From DATDIC01 sp963764525 (lineage in GTDB: Bacteria > Pseudomonadota > Alphaproteobacteria > Acetobacterales > Acetobacteraceae): a stretch of 64,000 nucleotides of DNA. The notes beneath the pieces were generated by a model, which ran no database searches, was not told the DNA's origin, and saw nothing but the letters and a program-made list of their open reading frames with translations. The stretch covers positions 116,730 to 180,729 of the forward strand of contig CAVXTC010000020.1 in assembly GCA_963764525.1 (NCBI GenBank), given 5' to 3'. Positions 9,721 through 18,723 of this stretch are shown here, one piece after another (position 1 is the first letter of the stretch; each line of letters opens with the position of its first letter). The position numbers and the translations under genes were made by a program.

Positions 9721-10654
9721 ATACAAGATTGGCCCCCTGCTGTCCTCACCGGTACCGGCAGCCCGGCCTGTGCCATGGCCTCGCGGGCAATATCCGGCCG
9801 ATCAGTGATCAGACCGTCGATCCCCCAGTCGATCAGCCGCGTCATGTCCGCCGTCCGGTTGACGGTCCAGGGCAGCACGTCCAGGCCGAGCGCATGCGCC
9901 TCCGTGATCAGCTCCGGCGTGAGATCGACGTGCTCGGGCGCCCAGATCGGCCGGCCTGCCGGGAACCGTCCGTCGTCGCTTCGGGACCCAGCTTCGGCCG
10001 CCACGGCGCGCGGCACCGAATTGCCGAAATCGGCCGGTGTCGGTCCGTCCCACCACAGTCGGGCCTTCGCCACGGTTTCCGCCCGGGTGAGCCAGGCGAG
10101 GCGCAGGTCCGGCCGCGTGCGCCGAAGGTGACGCGGACCGCGCCAGTCGAACAACTCGAGCACCACCCGCGAACCGACGCCGAGCCGATCGATGACCGCC
10201 GCCGCAAGCTCCCCCATCTCCGAAGCCGCGACGGTCCAATCCGAGTGATCCGGCAGCGTCTTCAGCTCGATCACGAACCGCGTGTCAATTCGCGCGAGCA
10301 CCTGCTCAAGCCGAGGTATGCGGGCGCCGTCGTGCGGCACCTGCTGTGGATGCAACGCCGCCGCGGCACTGCCCGGCCGCACTCGACCGACGTCGTACTG
10401 TGCGAGATCAGCCGCCGTCAGGTTGCGGATCAGCGGCCCCGGGGCCGACAGCCACGCCCCCCAGGGCCGCGGACGAGGTCCGGATTGAGCGCCGGATCAT
10501 GGCATATCACCGGTACGCCATCCGCCGTGACCGCCACATCGAGCTCGATACCGTCGATCCCCACTGCGATTGCTGCGGCGAAACCCTCGATCGTGTTCTC
10601 CGGAAACAGCCCGCGGGCGCCGCGATGGCCGATCAGGGTGAATTTGCGTGGCAT
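9717..10654 (-). CDS. Glycerophosphodiester phosphodiesterase (frameshift near 10461)
   Basis: Hydrolyses glycerophosphodiesters to glycerol-3-phosphate and an alcohol. The GDPD motif set is clear: IGHRGARGLFPENTIEGF, GIELDVAVTADGVPVICHD, then GARIPRLEQVLA, FVIELKT and the C-terminal NRTADMTRLIDWGIDGLITD. No signal peptide, so cytoplasmic. The frame changes in a run of six G (reverse strand, about 10461) between LVRGPGG and WLSAPGPLIRN; the span is 3n+2 bases, so here one base seems missing. Confidence 0.87.
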
Positions 10655-10725
10655 GACCGCGCCTAGACCGGCGCTTGCCGGCGCGTCAAGTTCGGGCACA
10701 GTGCGCGCCGGGATGGAGCGGATGC

Positions 10726-11451
10726 ATGGATAGAGTGGAAGAGAAGGTGCTCGGCGTGCTCGGCGGCATGGGGCCGCTGGCGAGCGCGCACTTCATGCTG
10801 CGGCTGACCCTGCTGACTCCCGCCACGCGCGACCAGGAGCACATTCCAGCCGTGCTATGGTCCGATCCGCGCGTGCCGGACCGGTCGCGCGGTAAGCTCG
10901 GCGGCGGTCCGGACCCTTTGCCATATCTGCTGCGCGGCATCGCCGGGCTTCGGCAGGCGGGATGCAAGGCGATCGCCATTCCCTGCAACACCGCCCATGG
11001 CTGGTACGACGAGATGCAGGCGACCGCCGGCTGTCCCATCCTGCACATCGTCGATGCGGCAGCGGACGAGCTTCGACGGCTTGGGGTGCCCGGAGGGGTC
11101 ATCGGCGTGATGGGCACGCAGGGGACGCTGGACATGCAACTCTATCAGGACCGGCTGGGCCAACTCGGCTGGGACTGCCTGACGCCGCGACCCGATGAAA
11201 TGAACCGCCTCGTTTCGCCGGCGATTGCACGGGTAAAGGCGAATTGCGTGACCGAAGCCTTCGCCCCGCTGGCCGAAACCGTACAGTCGCTGGCGGCGCG
11301 GGGTGCCGCGGCGGTGGTTCTGGGATGCACCGAGATCCCGCTGGGGATTCAGGCAGGGCCGGCGGATTCGCTCGGCGTCAAGATGGTGGACAGCATCGAC
11401 GCCCTGGCACGCGCAGCGATTGCCTGGGCGCGTGAAACCGGAACGACGTAG
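10726..11451 (+). CDS. Aspartate/glutamate racemase family protein
   Basis: The 241-residue protein has the Asp/Glu racemase fold with two active-site cysteines: IPCNTAHGWYDEM (about residue 89) and VLGCTEIPLGI (about residue 206), plus the N-terminal LGVLGGMGPLASA typical of YgeA-like broad racemases. It racemises acidic or other amino acids without a cofactor. A DadA-type oxidase follows about 430 bases downstream, so D-amino acid turnover is a plausible shared role. The stop TAG is the first part of a REP-like repeat. Confidence 0.87.
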   Translation: MDRVEEKVLGVLGGMGPLASAHFMLRLTLLTPATRDQEHIPAVLWSDPRVPDRSRGKLGGGPDPLPYLLRGIAGLRQAGCKAIAIPCNTAHGWYDEMQATAGCPILHIVDAAADELRRLGVPGGVIGVMGTQGTLDMQLYQDRLGQLGWDCLTPRPDEMNRLVSPAIARVKANCVTEAFAPLAETVQSLAARGAAAVVLGCTEIPLGIQAGPADSLGVKMVDSIDALARAAIAWARETGTT

Positions 11452-11478
11452 GGCGGAAAAGCGCAGCGCATTCCGCCA
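11450..11478. repeat. REP-like repeat, half copy 1
   Basis: The core GCGCAGCGCATTCCGCC preceded by tagggcggaaaa matches one arm of the full palindromes at 27223-27282 and 36878-36941. It starts in the racemase stop codon. Confidence 0.7.
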
Positions 11479-11490
11479 CCGGAAGACTAT

Positions 11491-11730
11491 TCAGCCACAA
11501 TCGCAACCGCGTGTCGGGCCGCGGTCGGCGCGCACCAAGTGGTGGTCGATCCATTCCGCGACCAGCCGCCGCGCCTCGTTCACCGAGGCTTCCGGGTGGT
11601 GGATGCGATACAGCACGGTGCAAGCCCGGAACGCCGCCGGATCGTCCGAGCCAAGCTGGCGCAGGTCGCAATAGGCGGTGACCACGGCGCGCTCGCAGCG
11701 GCGGGCGATCCGGCTGAAGTCGTTGCCCAT
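11491..11730 (-). CDS. Small conserved protein of unknown function (79 aa)
   Basis: MGNDFSRIARRCERAVVTAY begins a 79-residue soluble, helical protein with YRIHHPEASVNEARRLVAEW in the middle and a GCDCG C-terminus. A GGAG ribosome site lies 11 bases before the ATG. No domain of known function is recognised; similar short proteins with an HHPEAS motif occur in related bacteria. It is convergent with the racemase and divergent from the DadA gene. Confidence 0.65.
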   Translation of the reverse strand: MGNDFSRIARRCERAVVTAYCDLRQLGSDDPAAFRACTVLYRIHHPEASVNEARRLVAEWIDHHLVRADRGPTRGCDCG

Positions 11731-11881
11731 CGGGCACAGGCTCCTTGTTGCGAATGATTCGCAGAATAAGGCAGAGAATACGGGGCTGCCGCGGCCACGG
11801 CAAGCCGGCCAGCCGGCGCCCAAATTTGGTCGCCGGCCGGATCGGCTGTTAGGCTCCTGTTGCGGAGGGGACCGGCACACC

Positions 11882-13141
11882 ATGGCGGGGGACAGGAAGC
11901 GGGTTGCGGTGATCGGCGCCGGCATCGTCGGCATCGCCACCGCAAGCTGGCTGGTGCGGGATGGGCACGATGTCACGATCATCGATCCCGAGCCGCCCGG
12001 GTCAGGCGCCTCATTCGGAAACGCCGGGTGTTTCAATCCGTCCTCGGTCGTGCCGGTTGCCTCGCCGGGCATGCTGAGCAAGGTGCCTGGGTATCTTGCG
12101 GATCCGCTCGGACCGCTGCGCATCCGCTGGAGCTATCTACCCGCCCTGACCCCCTGGTTGGCCCGCCTGATCCGCGCCGGCACTCCGGCGCGCATCGAGG
12201 CGCAGGCGCGGGCGCTGACCCCGCTGCTGGCGCCGTGCCTGGAGACCGTGATGGAGTTGGCGCGCCATGCCGGCGCCGAGTCGCTGGTGGCGCGCACCGG
12301 CATCCTGATCGCCTATCAGACGCAGGCCGCATGGGAGGACGACCAGCGGGCATGGGACCTCCGCCGCCGCAACGGCATCGCGTGGGAAGAACTGGATGCC
12401 GACGAACTGCGCCAGTTCGATCCCAACCTGTCGCGCGACTATACGCGGGGCAAGCTGGTCCCCGGCAACGGGCACAGCCTCAATCCGGCTGGCTTCGTCG
12501 CCGTTCTGGCCCAGGCGGTACAGCGCGACGGCGGCCACCTGCTGCGCCGCCGTGCCACCGGCTTCGCCCTGGATGGCGCCCGGTTGCGCGCGGTGCGCAC
12601 TCCGGAGGGCGATGTTCCGGCCGATGCAGCGGTAATCGCCGCCGGCGCGTATTCGCGCCAACTCGCCGCGTCGGTCGGCGATCGGGTGCCGCTGGAGACG
12701 GAGCGCGGCTATCATCTGATGTTGCGCGACCCCGAGGTGATGCCGCGCGTCCCGACCACCGACGCCGATGCAAAGTTCGTCGCCACGCCGATGGCGGGCG
12801 GCCTTCGTTTCGCCGGTACGGTGGAACTGGCCGGGTTGAAGGCCGCGCCGGACTGGCGGCGCGCACGAATGCTGTTGCGCCAGGGCGCCAGGCTGTTTCC
12901 GGGGCTGAACGACGCACCGCGGGAGGACCGGATTTCGCTCTGGATGGGCCATCGCCCCAGCTTGCCGGACTCGCTTCCGGTGCTCGGGCCGTCGAAGCGC
13001 TCGCCGGACGTGTTTCATGCCTTCGGCCACGGCCATGTCGGCATGACCGGCGGTCCGTTCACCGGCAGGATTATCGCCGCGCTGATTGGCGGGCGGCCGG
13101 CGCCGATCGACCTGGCGCCGTTCCGGGCCGATCGGTTCTGA
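11882..13141 (+). CDS. D-amino acid dehydrogenase / DadA-like FAD oxidoreductase
   Basis: The 419-residue FAD-dependent oxidase of the DAO family begins with the dinucleotide-binding motif VIGAGIVGIATASWL (residues 9-23), and ends with GHGHVGMTGGPFTGRIIAAL, the FAD-contacting C-terminal motif. The GNAGCFNPSSVVPVASPG stretch near residue 47 is typical of the DadA group. It oxidatively deaminates D-amino acids to 2-oxo acids, passing electrons to the membrane chain. The gene is intact. Its downstream flank holds a dispersed palindrome and then the group II intron. Confidence 0.88.
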   Translation: MAGDRKRVAVIGAGIVGIATASWLVRDGHDVTIIDPEPPGSGASFGNAGCFNPSSVVPVASPGMLSKVPGYLADPLGPLRIRWSYLPALTPWLARLIRAGTPARIEAQARALTPLLAPCLETVMELARHAGAESLVARTGILIAYQTQAAWEDDQRAWDLRRRNGIAWEELDADELRQFDPNLSRDYTRGKLVPGNGHSLNPAGFVAVLAQAVQRDGGHLLRRRATGFALDGARLRAVRTPEGDVPADAAVIAAGAYSRQLAASVGDRVPLETERGYHLMLRDPEVMPRVPTTDADAKFVATPMAGGLRFAGTVELAGLKAAPDWRRARMLLRQGARLFPGLNDAPREDRISLWMGHRPSLPDSLPVLGPSKRSPDVFHAFGHGHVGMTGGPFTGRIIAALIGGRPAPIDLAPFRADRF

Positions 13142-13233
13142 GAGTCGAAGAAACCATATGTCAGGCCGAACTCGTGGCACGCGTTCCTGCCCTGCTCCGC
13201 GTTGCCGTTGCCGGCTGGGAGCTCCCATCCAAA

Positions 13234-13288
13234 CACAAAGGCCACGAAGAAGATCAGAGGTCACAAAGGAAATTGCTTCGTGAACTCC
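13234..13288. repeat. CACAAAGG-type dispersed palindrome, copy 2, cut by the group II intron
   Basis: CACAAAGGCCACGAAGAAG and CACAAAGG...CTTCGTGAACT resemble the copies at 4882-4970 and 58838-58915, but the right arm stops where the intron begins (13290). ACGAAG and CTTCGT can pair to form a hairpin directly before the intron. Confidence 0.55.
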
Positions 13289-14228
13289 GGTGCGCCCCGA
13301 AGGGCGCGATCACCTCGTGGGTGCAAGTCCCACCCGGGCTATGGTCGGTTGGCCCGGTAGCTGGCAGGCGGCGTGGACGGGCAACTGTCTGCGTCGAAGC
13401 CCCTGCGACAAACGCCGCTTTTGGCATCCGAGCAAATCGACAGGCGGTAACATGTGTGAAGCCTGAGCAGGCCTCGAAAGGGAAGTTGTGGACGCCGACC
13501 CGCCCGGAGTTCGGGGAAGGCAGCACAGTCCGGGGAAGCAGCCGACGAGTGCACCTGGACCGGTCCACCGGGGTAAGGGGCACGGCACGTCGAGACAGGG
13601 GATCGCGCAAGCGGGGGAGACCCGTTCTGGATGAGGGTAGCGGCCTCAACGGCGCTGCAAGGCAACGGTCCAGGCGGGAGTCGGACAGGGTCGTAGTACC
13701 GCCGAAGCCGGGTAACGCCGGGGGAGGGAAGGACCCTGACTTCTGGTACGTTTTCGAAGCAGATGAGGTGAGGTGATTGGCGATGAGCCTTCAAACACCA
13801 GATGCGATCCGGACTTTGCAGAGGAAACTCTATGGCAAGGCGAAGGCTGAGCCGGGGTTCCGGTTCTACATCCTCTACGATAAGATTTGGCGGGCGGACA
13901 TTCTGCGCCACGCGGTATGACCTGGCACGCTCCAACAAGGGCGTCCCAGGGGTGGACGGGACAACGTTCGAACAGATCGAAGTGGCGGGGCTGGCGGACT
14001 GGCTGATCCGGCTGGGCGAGGAACTGCCCACGAAGACGTATCGGTGCCAACCGGTGCGGCGGGTGATGATCCCGAAGCCCGGCGGCGGCGAGCGCCGCTC
14101 GGTATCCCGACGATTCGGGACCGGGTGGTGCAGACCGCTGCGAAGCTGGTCGTGGAACCGATATTCGAAGCTGACCTGGACCCTGCGGTAGTGTCCGTTT
14201 CTTTGTGTAAACGCCACTGTGGCCCATT

Positions 14229-14264
14229 CCAGTCTGTCAGCCAGCGAGCTGGCTGACAGACTGG
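14229..14264. terminator. Perfect 16-bp hairpin overlapping the IS256 transposase stop
   Basis: CCAGTCTGTCAGCCAG, loop cgag, and the exact complement CTGGCTGACAGACTGG. The transposase stop codon (14237-14239) lies within the stem. There is no T-run, so it is at best a factor-assisted terminator or a barrier against read-through transcription into the transposase. Confidence 0.5.
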
Positions 14265-15469
14265 AAACGCTCGCCGAACAGGATGGCAAACTGCGCCATC
14301 GCCGCCGTCCAGGCAACCGGCCGACGCCAGCGCACGCCGACGTTGCGCAGCGCCAGGAACAGCAGTTTCAGGGCCGCGTCGTCATTGGGAAAGCTGCCCC
14401 GCGTCTTGATGATTTTCCGCAGGCTCCGGTGCAGGCTTTCCACCGCATTCGTCGTGTAGATCATGCGCCGGATGTCCGGCGGAAAGGCGAACAGCGGAAC
14501 CACCTGATCCCAGGCCCGCCGCCAGGTTGCCGCAATCGTCGGGTAGCGCCTGGCCCATTTGGTTTCAAACGCATCCAACCGCTCCAGCCCCGCCTCCGCC
14601 GTCTCCGCCCGGTAGATTTCCTTCATGTCCGGCATGATAGCCTTGCGATCCTTCCATGAAACAAACGCCAGAGAGGCCCGGATCAGATGCACAATGCAGG
14701 TCTGCACGATGGTCTTCGGATACGCCGCCGCAATCGCTTCGGGAAAACCCTTCAGCCCGTCAACCACCGCGATCAGGATGTCCTCAACCCCCCGGCTCTT
14801 CAACTCGTTCAGCACCTTGAGCCAGAATTTCGCCCCCTCGGTCTGCTCGATCCACAGCCCCAGCACCTCCTTCTCGCCTTCCGCAGTGACCCCAAGCGCC
14901 ACGTAGATCGCCTTGTTGCGTACCAGACCTTCGTCGCGCACCTTCACCCGCAGCGCATCCAGGAACACGATCGGATAGAGCCGCTCCAGCGGCCGGCCCT
15001 GCCATTCCCGAACCTCCTCCAGAACCCCCTCGGTGGCCCGGCTGATCAGATCCGGCGACACCTCGAGGCCATACATCTCGCGCAGGTGGCCCTGGATCTC
15101 GCGCACCGTCAGCCCGCGCGCATACAGGCTGACGATGCGATCGGCGAAGCCGTCCAGGCGACGGCTGCCTTTCGGCACGATCTGCGGCTCGAACGTGCCG
15201 TTGCGATCGCGCGGGATCGCCAACTCCAGCGCGCCGTCGTCGCCCAGCACAGTCTTCGCCGAATGCCCGTTGCGGCTGTTGCCGGAGTTGCGGCCCGTCA
15301 CCGCGCCCTTTCGGTAGCCCAGGTGCTGGGTCAGCTCGCTCGCCAGCAGCCGTTCCAGAACCTGTTTCTTCAGTTGCTTGAATAAGCCGTTGTCGTCGAA
15401 CAGGTCCGACGTCGAGGTGCAACCCGCCAGCAGTTGATCAATCACTTCGGGGTTGATGTTCGCAGCCAT
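14237..15469 (-). CDS. IS256-family (mutator type) transposase
   Basis: The complete 410-residue DDE transposase begins MAANINPEVIDQLLAG. The mutator-type catalytic core is seen as YPIVFLDALRVKVRDEG (first Asp), DILIAVVDGLKGFPEAI (second Asp, in VDGLKG), CIVHLIRASLAFV, and MIYTTNAVESLHRSLRK (Glu in NAVES). AGGAG lies about 7 bases before the ATG at 15469. The frame is open from end to end, unlike many genes around it, so the element may still be active. Confidence 0.93.
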   Translation of the reverse strand: MAANINPEVIDQLLAGCTSTSDLFDDNGLFKQLKKQVLERLLASELTQHLGYRKGAVTGRNSGNSRNGHSAKTVLGDDGALELAIPRDRNGTFEPQIVPKGSRRLDGFADRIVSLYARGLTVREIQGHLREMYGLEVSPDLISRATEGVLEEVREWQGRPLERLYPIVFLDALRVKVRDEGLVRNKAIYVALGVTAEGEKEVLGLWIEQTEGAKFWLKVLNELKSRGVEDILIAVVDGLKGFPEAIAAAYPKTIVQTCIVHLIRASLAFVSWKDRKAIMPDMKEIYRAETAEAGLERLDAFETKWARRYPTIAATWRRAWDQVVPLFAFPPDIRRMIYTTNAVESLHRSLRKIIKTRGSFPNDDAALKLLFLALRNVGVRWRRPVAWTAAMAQFAILFGERFQSVSQLAG

Positions 15470-16624
15470 TGTGAACTCCTCCACCACAGGATATGGTGGC
15501 CACAATCGGCGTGCTTACACAAGATATAGGACACTCTCGACCCTGCCGCCCATGGCTATCGGCCAGGGCGCGGCGCGGGTCAGGCAATCCAGACGGTGCT
15601 GACCCTGCTGCGGCAGGGTTACACCGATGTGGTCGATGCCGATCTGAGCAAGTATTTCGACACCATCCCGCACGATGAGCTGATGCAGTCGATCGCCCGC
15701 CGCATCGTCGATCCCGACATGCTGCGGCTGATCAAGCAGTGGCTCAAAGCGCCAGTCGCAACGACCGACGGGGATGGTAAGCGACGCATGGCGGGGGGAA
15801 AGGCCAGCAGACAGGGTGTCCCGCAAGGCGGCGTCATCAGCCCGCTGATCGCCAACCTCTACATGAACCGCTTCCTGAAATACTGGCGCCAGACCGGCAG
15901 AGGGGAAGCCTGGAAGGCACACGTCATCAACTATGCGGACGACTTCGTCATCCTCAGCCGCGGACACGCGGAAGCGGCGCTGGCGTGGACGGATCGCACG
16001 ATGACACGCCTGGGACTGACCCTCAATCGCACGAAAACCCGACTGTGCAACGCACGGACGGAGCGGTTCGACTTCCTGGGGTACAGCTTCGGTCTGCATC
16101 GCATCCGACAGGACGGGCGCCGCTATCTCGGCGCCAGTCCGTCGGACAAGAGCGTGCAGCGTCTGAAGGACAAGGTGGGTGCCATCCTGATACCGGGCAA
16201 CATGGGACGATGGGATGAGGTGCGCGCGCAACTGACCCCCTGATGCGGGGATGGGGCGGCTACTTCAGCCCGGGGTCGCATTACGTCAGGGACCGGGCGA
16301 TCGAGGCGCACATCTATGATCGCGTGCGCAACTTCCTCGTTCGACGCCACAAGATGCCCGCGCGAAGCATCGGGCCGTTCACGATGGCGGCAGTGTTCGG
16401 CACGCTCGGCGTGCCCAGGATGCGCCATTGCCGGCGGGAGGGCGTCCTGTCGTGAGCCTGTCATGAAACCACTCGGAAAGTCGGATGCGGGAAATCCGCC
16501 CGTCCGGTTTGATGAGCGGGGAGGGGAAACGGACCGTTCGCGGCACCGCGCCCCTCCTCAACTCTACTGTCAAAAACATCGCGCCGGATTCCGGAATTAG
16601 GGAGCGGAGTTTCCCACCGGTGTG

Positions 16625-17194
16625 CTACGCACCAAATCCCGCTCGATACCGCGCCACCAGCGTCCGATACTCCGCGGCATTGCGGTCGAACCCGCGGCGT
16701 TCTTCCTCCGTCATCACCCGCTTCAGCCGTGCCGGCGCGCCGGTCCACAACTCATACCGCCCGATCACCTTGCCCGGCGTCAGCAGCCCCGCCGCGCCCA
16801 GCATTCCACCTTCCTCGATCACCGCGCCGTCCAGCACGGTGGAGCCCATGCCGACGAACGCGCGGTCCTTCAACGTGCAGGCATGGATGATCGCACCGTG
16901 CCCTACCGTTACATCGTCACCGATAATCGTTGCAAACGTAACTGCATCGACATGCACGATCGTGCCATCCTGGATATTGGTCCGCGCCCCGATGCGGATG
17001 AAATTGGTGTCGCCGCGCAGCACGCAGCCGAACCAGATGCCGGATTCCGCGCCAATCTCCACATCCCCGATCACCGCCGCCGTGGGCGCCACAAAGGCGG
17101 TGGAATGCACGCGCGGCCTGACACCGTCCAGGACATACAACGGCCCATTTCCAATCGCCGGAAGCTCTGCCCGTCCAAGCTGCATGTCAGCCAC
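16625..17194 (-). CDS. Gamma-carbonic anhydrase family protein
   Basis: The 189-residue protein is built of left-handed beta-helix hexapeptides (VAPTAAVIGDVEIGAESGIWFG). The metal-ligand histidines of the gamma class appear in TIVHVDA and VGHGAIIHAC, so it probably binds Zn or Fe as a trimer; many such proteins are of uncertain activity. It overlaps the end of argC by 8 bases and is read in the same direction, so it is translated together with argC, rpsI and rplM. Confidence 0.9.
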   Translation of the reverse strand: MADMQLGRAELPAIGNGPLYVLDGVRPRVHSTAFVAPTAAVIGDVEIGAESGIWFGCVLRGDTNFIRIGARTNIQDGTIVHVDAVTFATIIGDDVTVGHGAIIHACTLKDRAFVGMGSTVLDGAVIEEGGMLGAAGLLTPGKVIGRYELWTGAPARLKRVMTEEERRGFDRNAAEYRTLVARYRAGFGA

Positions 17195-18116
17195 GTCCCA
17201 CCTCCAGCATCAGCGAAAGGTTCTGCACCGCCGCGCCCGAAGCCCCCTTGCCGAGATTATCCAGCCGCGCCACCAGCACCGCCTGCCGGCGCTTCTCATT
17301 CGTGTTGACGTACAACTCCAGCAGGTTGGTGCCGTTCAGCGCCTGCGGCTCCAGCTTGCCCGGCCGGTCCGGCGACACCACCCGGATCAGTTCGCTGCCG
17401 GCAAAGCGGCTCTCCAGCACAGTGCGCAGATCGGCGCCGGTTGGTTTCCCAACCAACGTATCCAGGTGCAGCGGCACCGACACCAGCATCCCCTGGCGGA
17501 AATGCCCCACGGACGGCACGAAGATCGGCCGGCGCGATAGCCCGGAATAGCGTTCCATCTCCGCGATGTGCTTGTGTTCCAGCCCGAGCGCATACAACTC
17601 GAACGCCGGACCCAGGTCGCGGTCGTGCGATTTAATCATCGACCGTCCGCCGCCGGAATAGCCGCTGACGGCGTTGATCGTCACCGGATAGTCGGGCGGC
17701 ATCAGCCCGGCATCGACCAGCGGGCGGATCAGCGCGATGGCGCCGGTCGGATAGCACCCCGGATTGGCCACATTGCGCGCCGCGGCGATGCGCTCCGCCT
17801 GGCCGGGCAGCATTTCCGGGAAGCCATACACCCAATCGGGATGCACGCGATGCGCGGTGCTGGCGTCCAGCAGCTTCGGCGCGGCCGCGCCGAGGCATTC
17901 GGCCAACGAAACCGATTTGCGCGCCGCCTCATCCGGCAGGCACAGCACGACGAGATCGACCTCGGCCATGATGTCGCGGCGTGCGGCGACGTCCTTGCGG
18001 CGCTCGGCGGGCAGGCTGCGCAGTTTGACGCCGGGCAGTGCCAGCAATCGTTCGCGGATGCCGAGGCCGGTGGTACCGGCCTCGCCGTCGATGAACACCA
18101 GCGGCTCGTTTGTCAT
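17187..18116 (-). CDS. argC: N-acetyl-gamma-glutamyl-phosphate reductase
   Basis: Third step of arginine synthesis: reduces N-acetylglutamyl phosphate to the semialdehyde with NADPH. The 309-residue length and the N-terminus FIDGEAGTTGLGIRERL mark the short type 2 form. The catalytic cysteine is in NPGCYPTGAIAL (about residue 117), and GGGRSMIKSHDRD follows. The ATG at 18116 has GGAGGGCGGG just upstream. It lies 105 bases after rpsI, separated by a REP-like half repeat. Confidence 0.95.
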   Translation of the reverse strand: MTNEPLVFIDGEAGTTGLGIRERLLALPGVKLRSLPAERRKDVAARRDIMAEVDLVVLCLPDEAARKSVSLAECLGAAAPKLLDASTAHRVHPDWVYGFPEMLPGQAERIAAARNVANPGCYPTGAIALIRPLVDAGLMPPDYPVTINAVSGYSGGGRSMIKSHDRDLGPAFELYALGLEHKHIAEMERYSGLSRRPIFVPSVGHFRQGMLVSVPLHLDTLVGKPTGADLRTVLESRFAGSELIRVVSPDRPGKLEPQALNGTNLLELYVNTNEKRRQAVLVARLDNLGKGASGAAVQNLSLMLEVGRG

Positions 18117-18195
18117 CCCGCCCTCCAGGCTGCGTGTCGGCGGCACGGTAAGCGGCGGCTGTCGGTGCGTGCAACCGGCGGACCGCCTCGCCGGC

Positions 18196-18222
18196 GGCGG
18201 AATGCGCTGCGCTTTTCCGCCT
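18196..18222. repeat. REP-like repeat, half copy 2, at the rpsI stop
   Basis: GGCGGAATGCGCTGCGC followed by ttttccgcc, the complementary arm of the REP-like palindrome, touching the rpsI stop codon on its left side. It may protect or terminate the rplM-rpsI message. Confidence 0.7.
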
Positions 18223-18719
18223 TACCGCTTGCTGAACTGGAAGCTTCGCCGAGCTTTGGCTTTGCCGTATTTCTTGCGCTCGACCACGCGCGGATCCCGG
18301 GTCAGGAATCCGGCCACCTTCAGGATGCCGCGCAAGTCCGGCTCGTAATTGGTCAGCGCGCGGCTGATGCCGTGCCGAACCGCGCCGGCCTGACCCGACA
18401 GACCCCCGCCGTTCACCGTGCAGAACACGTCGAACTGGTTGTAGCGATCCGCCACCAGGAACGGCTGAGTGATCAGCATGCGCAGCACCGGGCGCGCGAA
18501 ATAGGTCGCCGCCGGCTTGCCGTTCACGGTGATCGCGCCCTTGCCGGGTTTCACCCACACACGCGCCACCGCGTTCTTGCGCCGACCGGTCGCGTAGGAT
18601 CGGCCAAGCGTATCGCGCTTCGGCTCCTGGCGGGGCCGCTGATCCACAGCCGGAATGGTTCCGGCGGCAACCGCCAGGTCCTTCAGGTCGGCGAGCGTGC
18701 GGGTCTGGGTTCCGGACAT
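18222..18719 (-). CDS. rpsI: 30S ribosomal protein S9
   Basis: The 165-residue protein has the S9 core SYATGRRKNAVARVWVKPG, GGGLSGQAGAVRHGISRAL and the basic C-terminus ending RRSFQFSKR, which reaches the P-site tRNA in the ribosome. An N-terminal extension of about 35 residues (MSGTQTRTLADLKD) is usual in alphaproteobacteria. It starts 4 bases after the rplM stop. Confidence 0.97.
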   Translation of the reverse strand: MSGTQTRTLADLKDLAVAAGTIPAVDQRPRQEPKRDTLGRSYATGRRKNAVARVWVKPGKGAITVNGKPAATYFARPVLRMLITQPFLVADRYNQFDVFCTVNGGGLSGQAGAVRHGISRALTNYEPDLRGILKVAGFLTRDPRVVERKKYGKAKARRSFQFSKR

Positions 18720-18723
18720 GCGC

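Larger units (their letters stand above)
14187..15538 (-). mobile_element. IS256-family insertion sequence, intact, inside the group II intron
   Basis: The 1352-base element is flanked by the 8-base direct repeat GACCCTGC (14179-14186 and 15539-15546), the duplication size typical for IS256. The ends are imperfect inverted repeats: left AGTGTCCGTTTCTTTGTGTA and right (complement) AGTGTCCTATATCTTGTGTA. It carries one complete transposase gene. The intact gene and clean duplication point to a recent insertion. Confidence 0.92.
13783..16455 (+). pseudogene. ltrA: Group II intron reverse transcriptase/maturase, interrupted by IS256 element and frameshifted
   Basis: Intron-encoded protein. RT blocks are visible: SNKGVPGVDGTTFEQI, RRVMIPKPGGGERR, IPTIRDRVVQTA, then after the IS GYRPGRGAGQAIQ, DADLSKYFDTIPH, GVPQGGVISPLIANLYM, the catalytic INYADDFVIL (15926-15955), and domain X GWGGYFSPGSHY. 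It ends at 16455 without an HNH domain. Frame changes occur near 13915, 14097 and 16235. The IS256 element splits it at FEADLDPA / HGYRPG with an 8-base duplication, so it cannot make a full maturase. Confidence 0.85.
13290..16567 (+). mobile_element. Group II intron (about 1.9 kb) split by an IS256-family element
   Basis: The 5' end GTGCGCCCCGAAGGGCGCGA with the following GGGTGCAAGTCCCACCC is a bacterial group II 5' boundary and domain I start. Near the 3' end GTCGGATGCGGGAAATCCGC and GTCCGGTTTGATGAG form domain V, and the boundary is drawn after ctctac at 16567. A reverse transcriptase/maturase gene occupies domain IV. Without the inserted IS the intron is about 1.92 kb, and the maturase has no endonuclease domain, both as in class C introns, which favour sites behind hairpin terminators. 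Both exact ends are inferred. Confidence 0.8.

Noticed and set aside
9375..10733. 452-codon plus-strand frame over the phosphodiesterase
   Set aside because: Antisense to a gene with clear GDPD motifs; Arg/Pro-rich with no domain.
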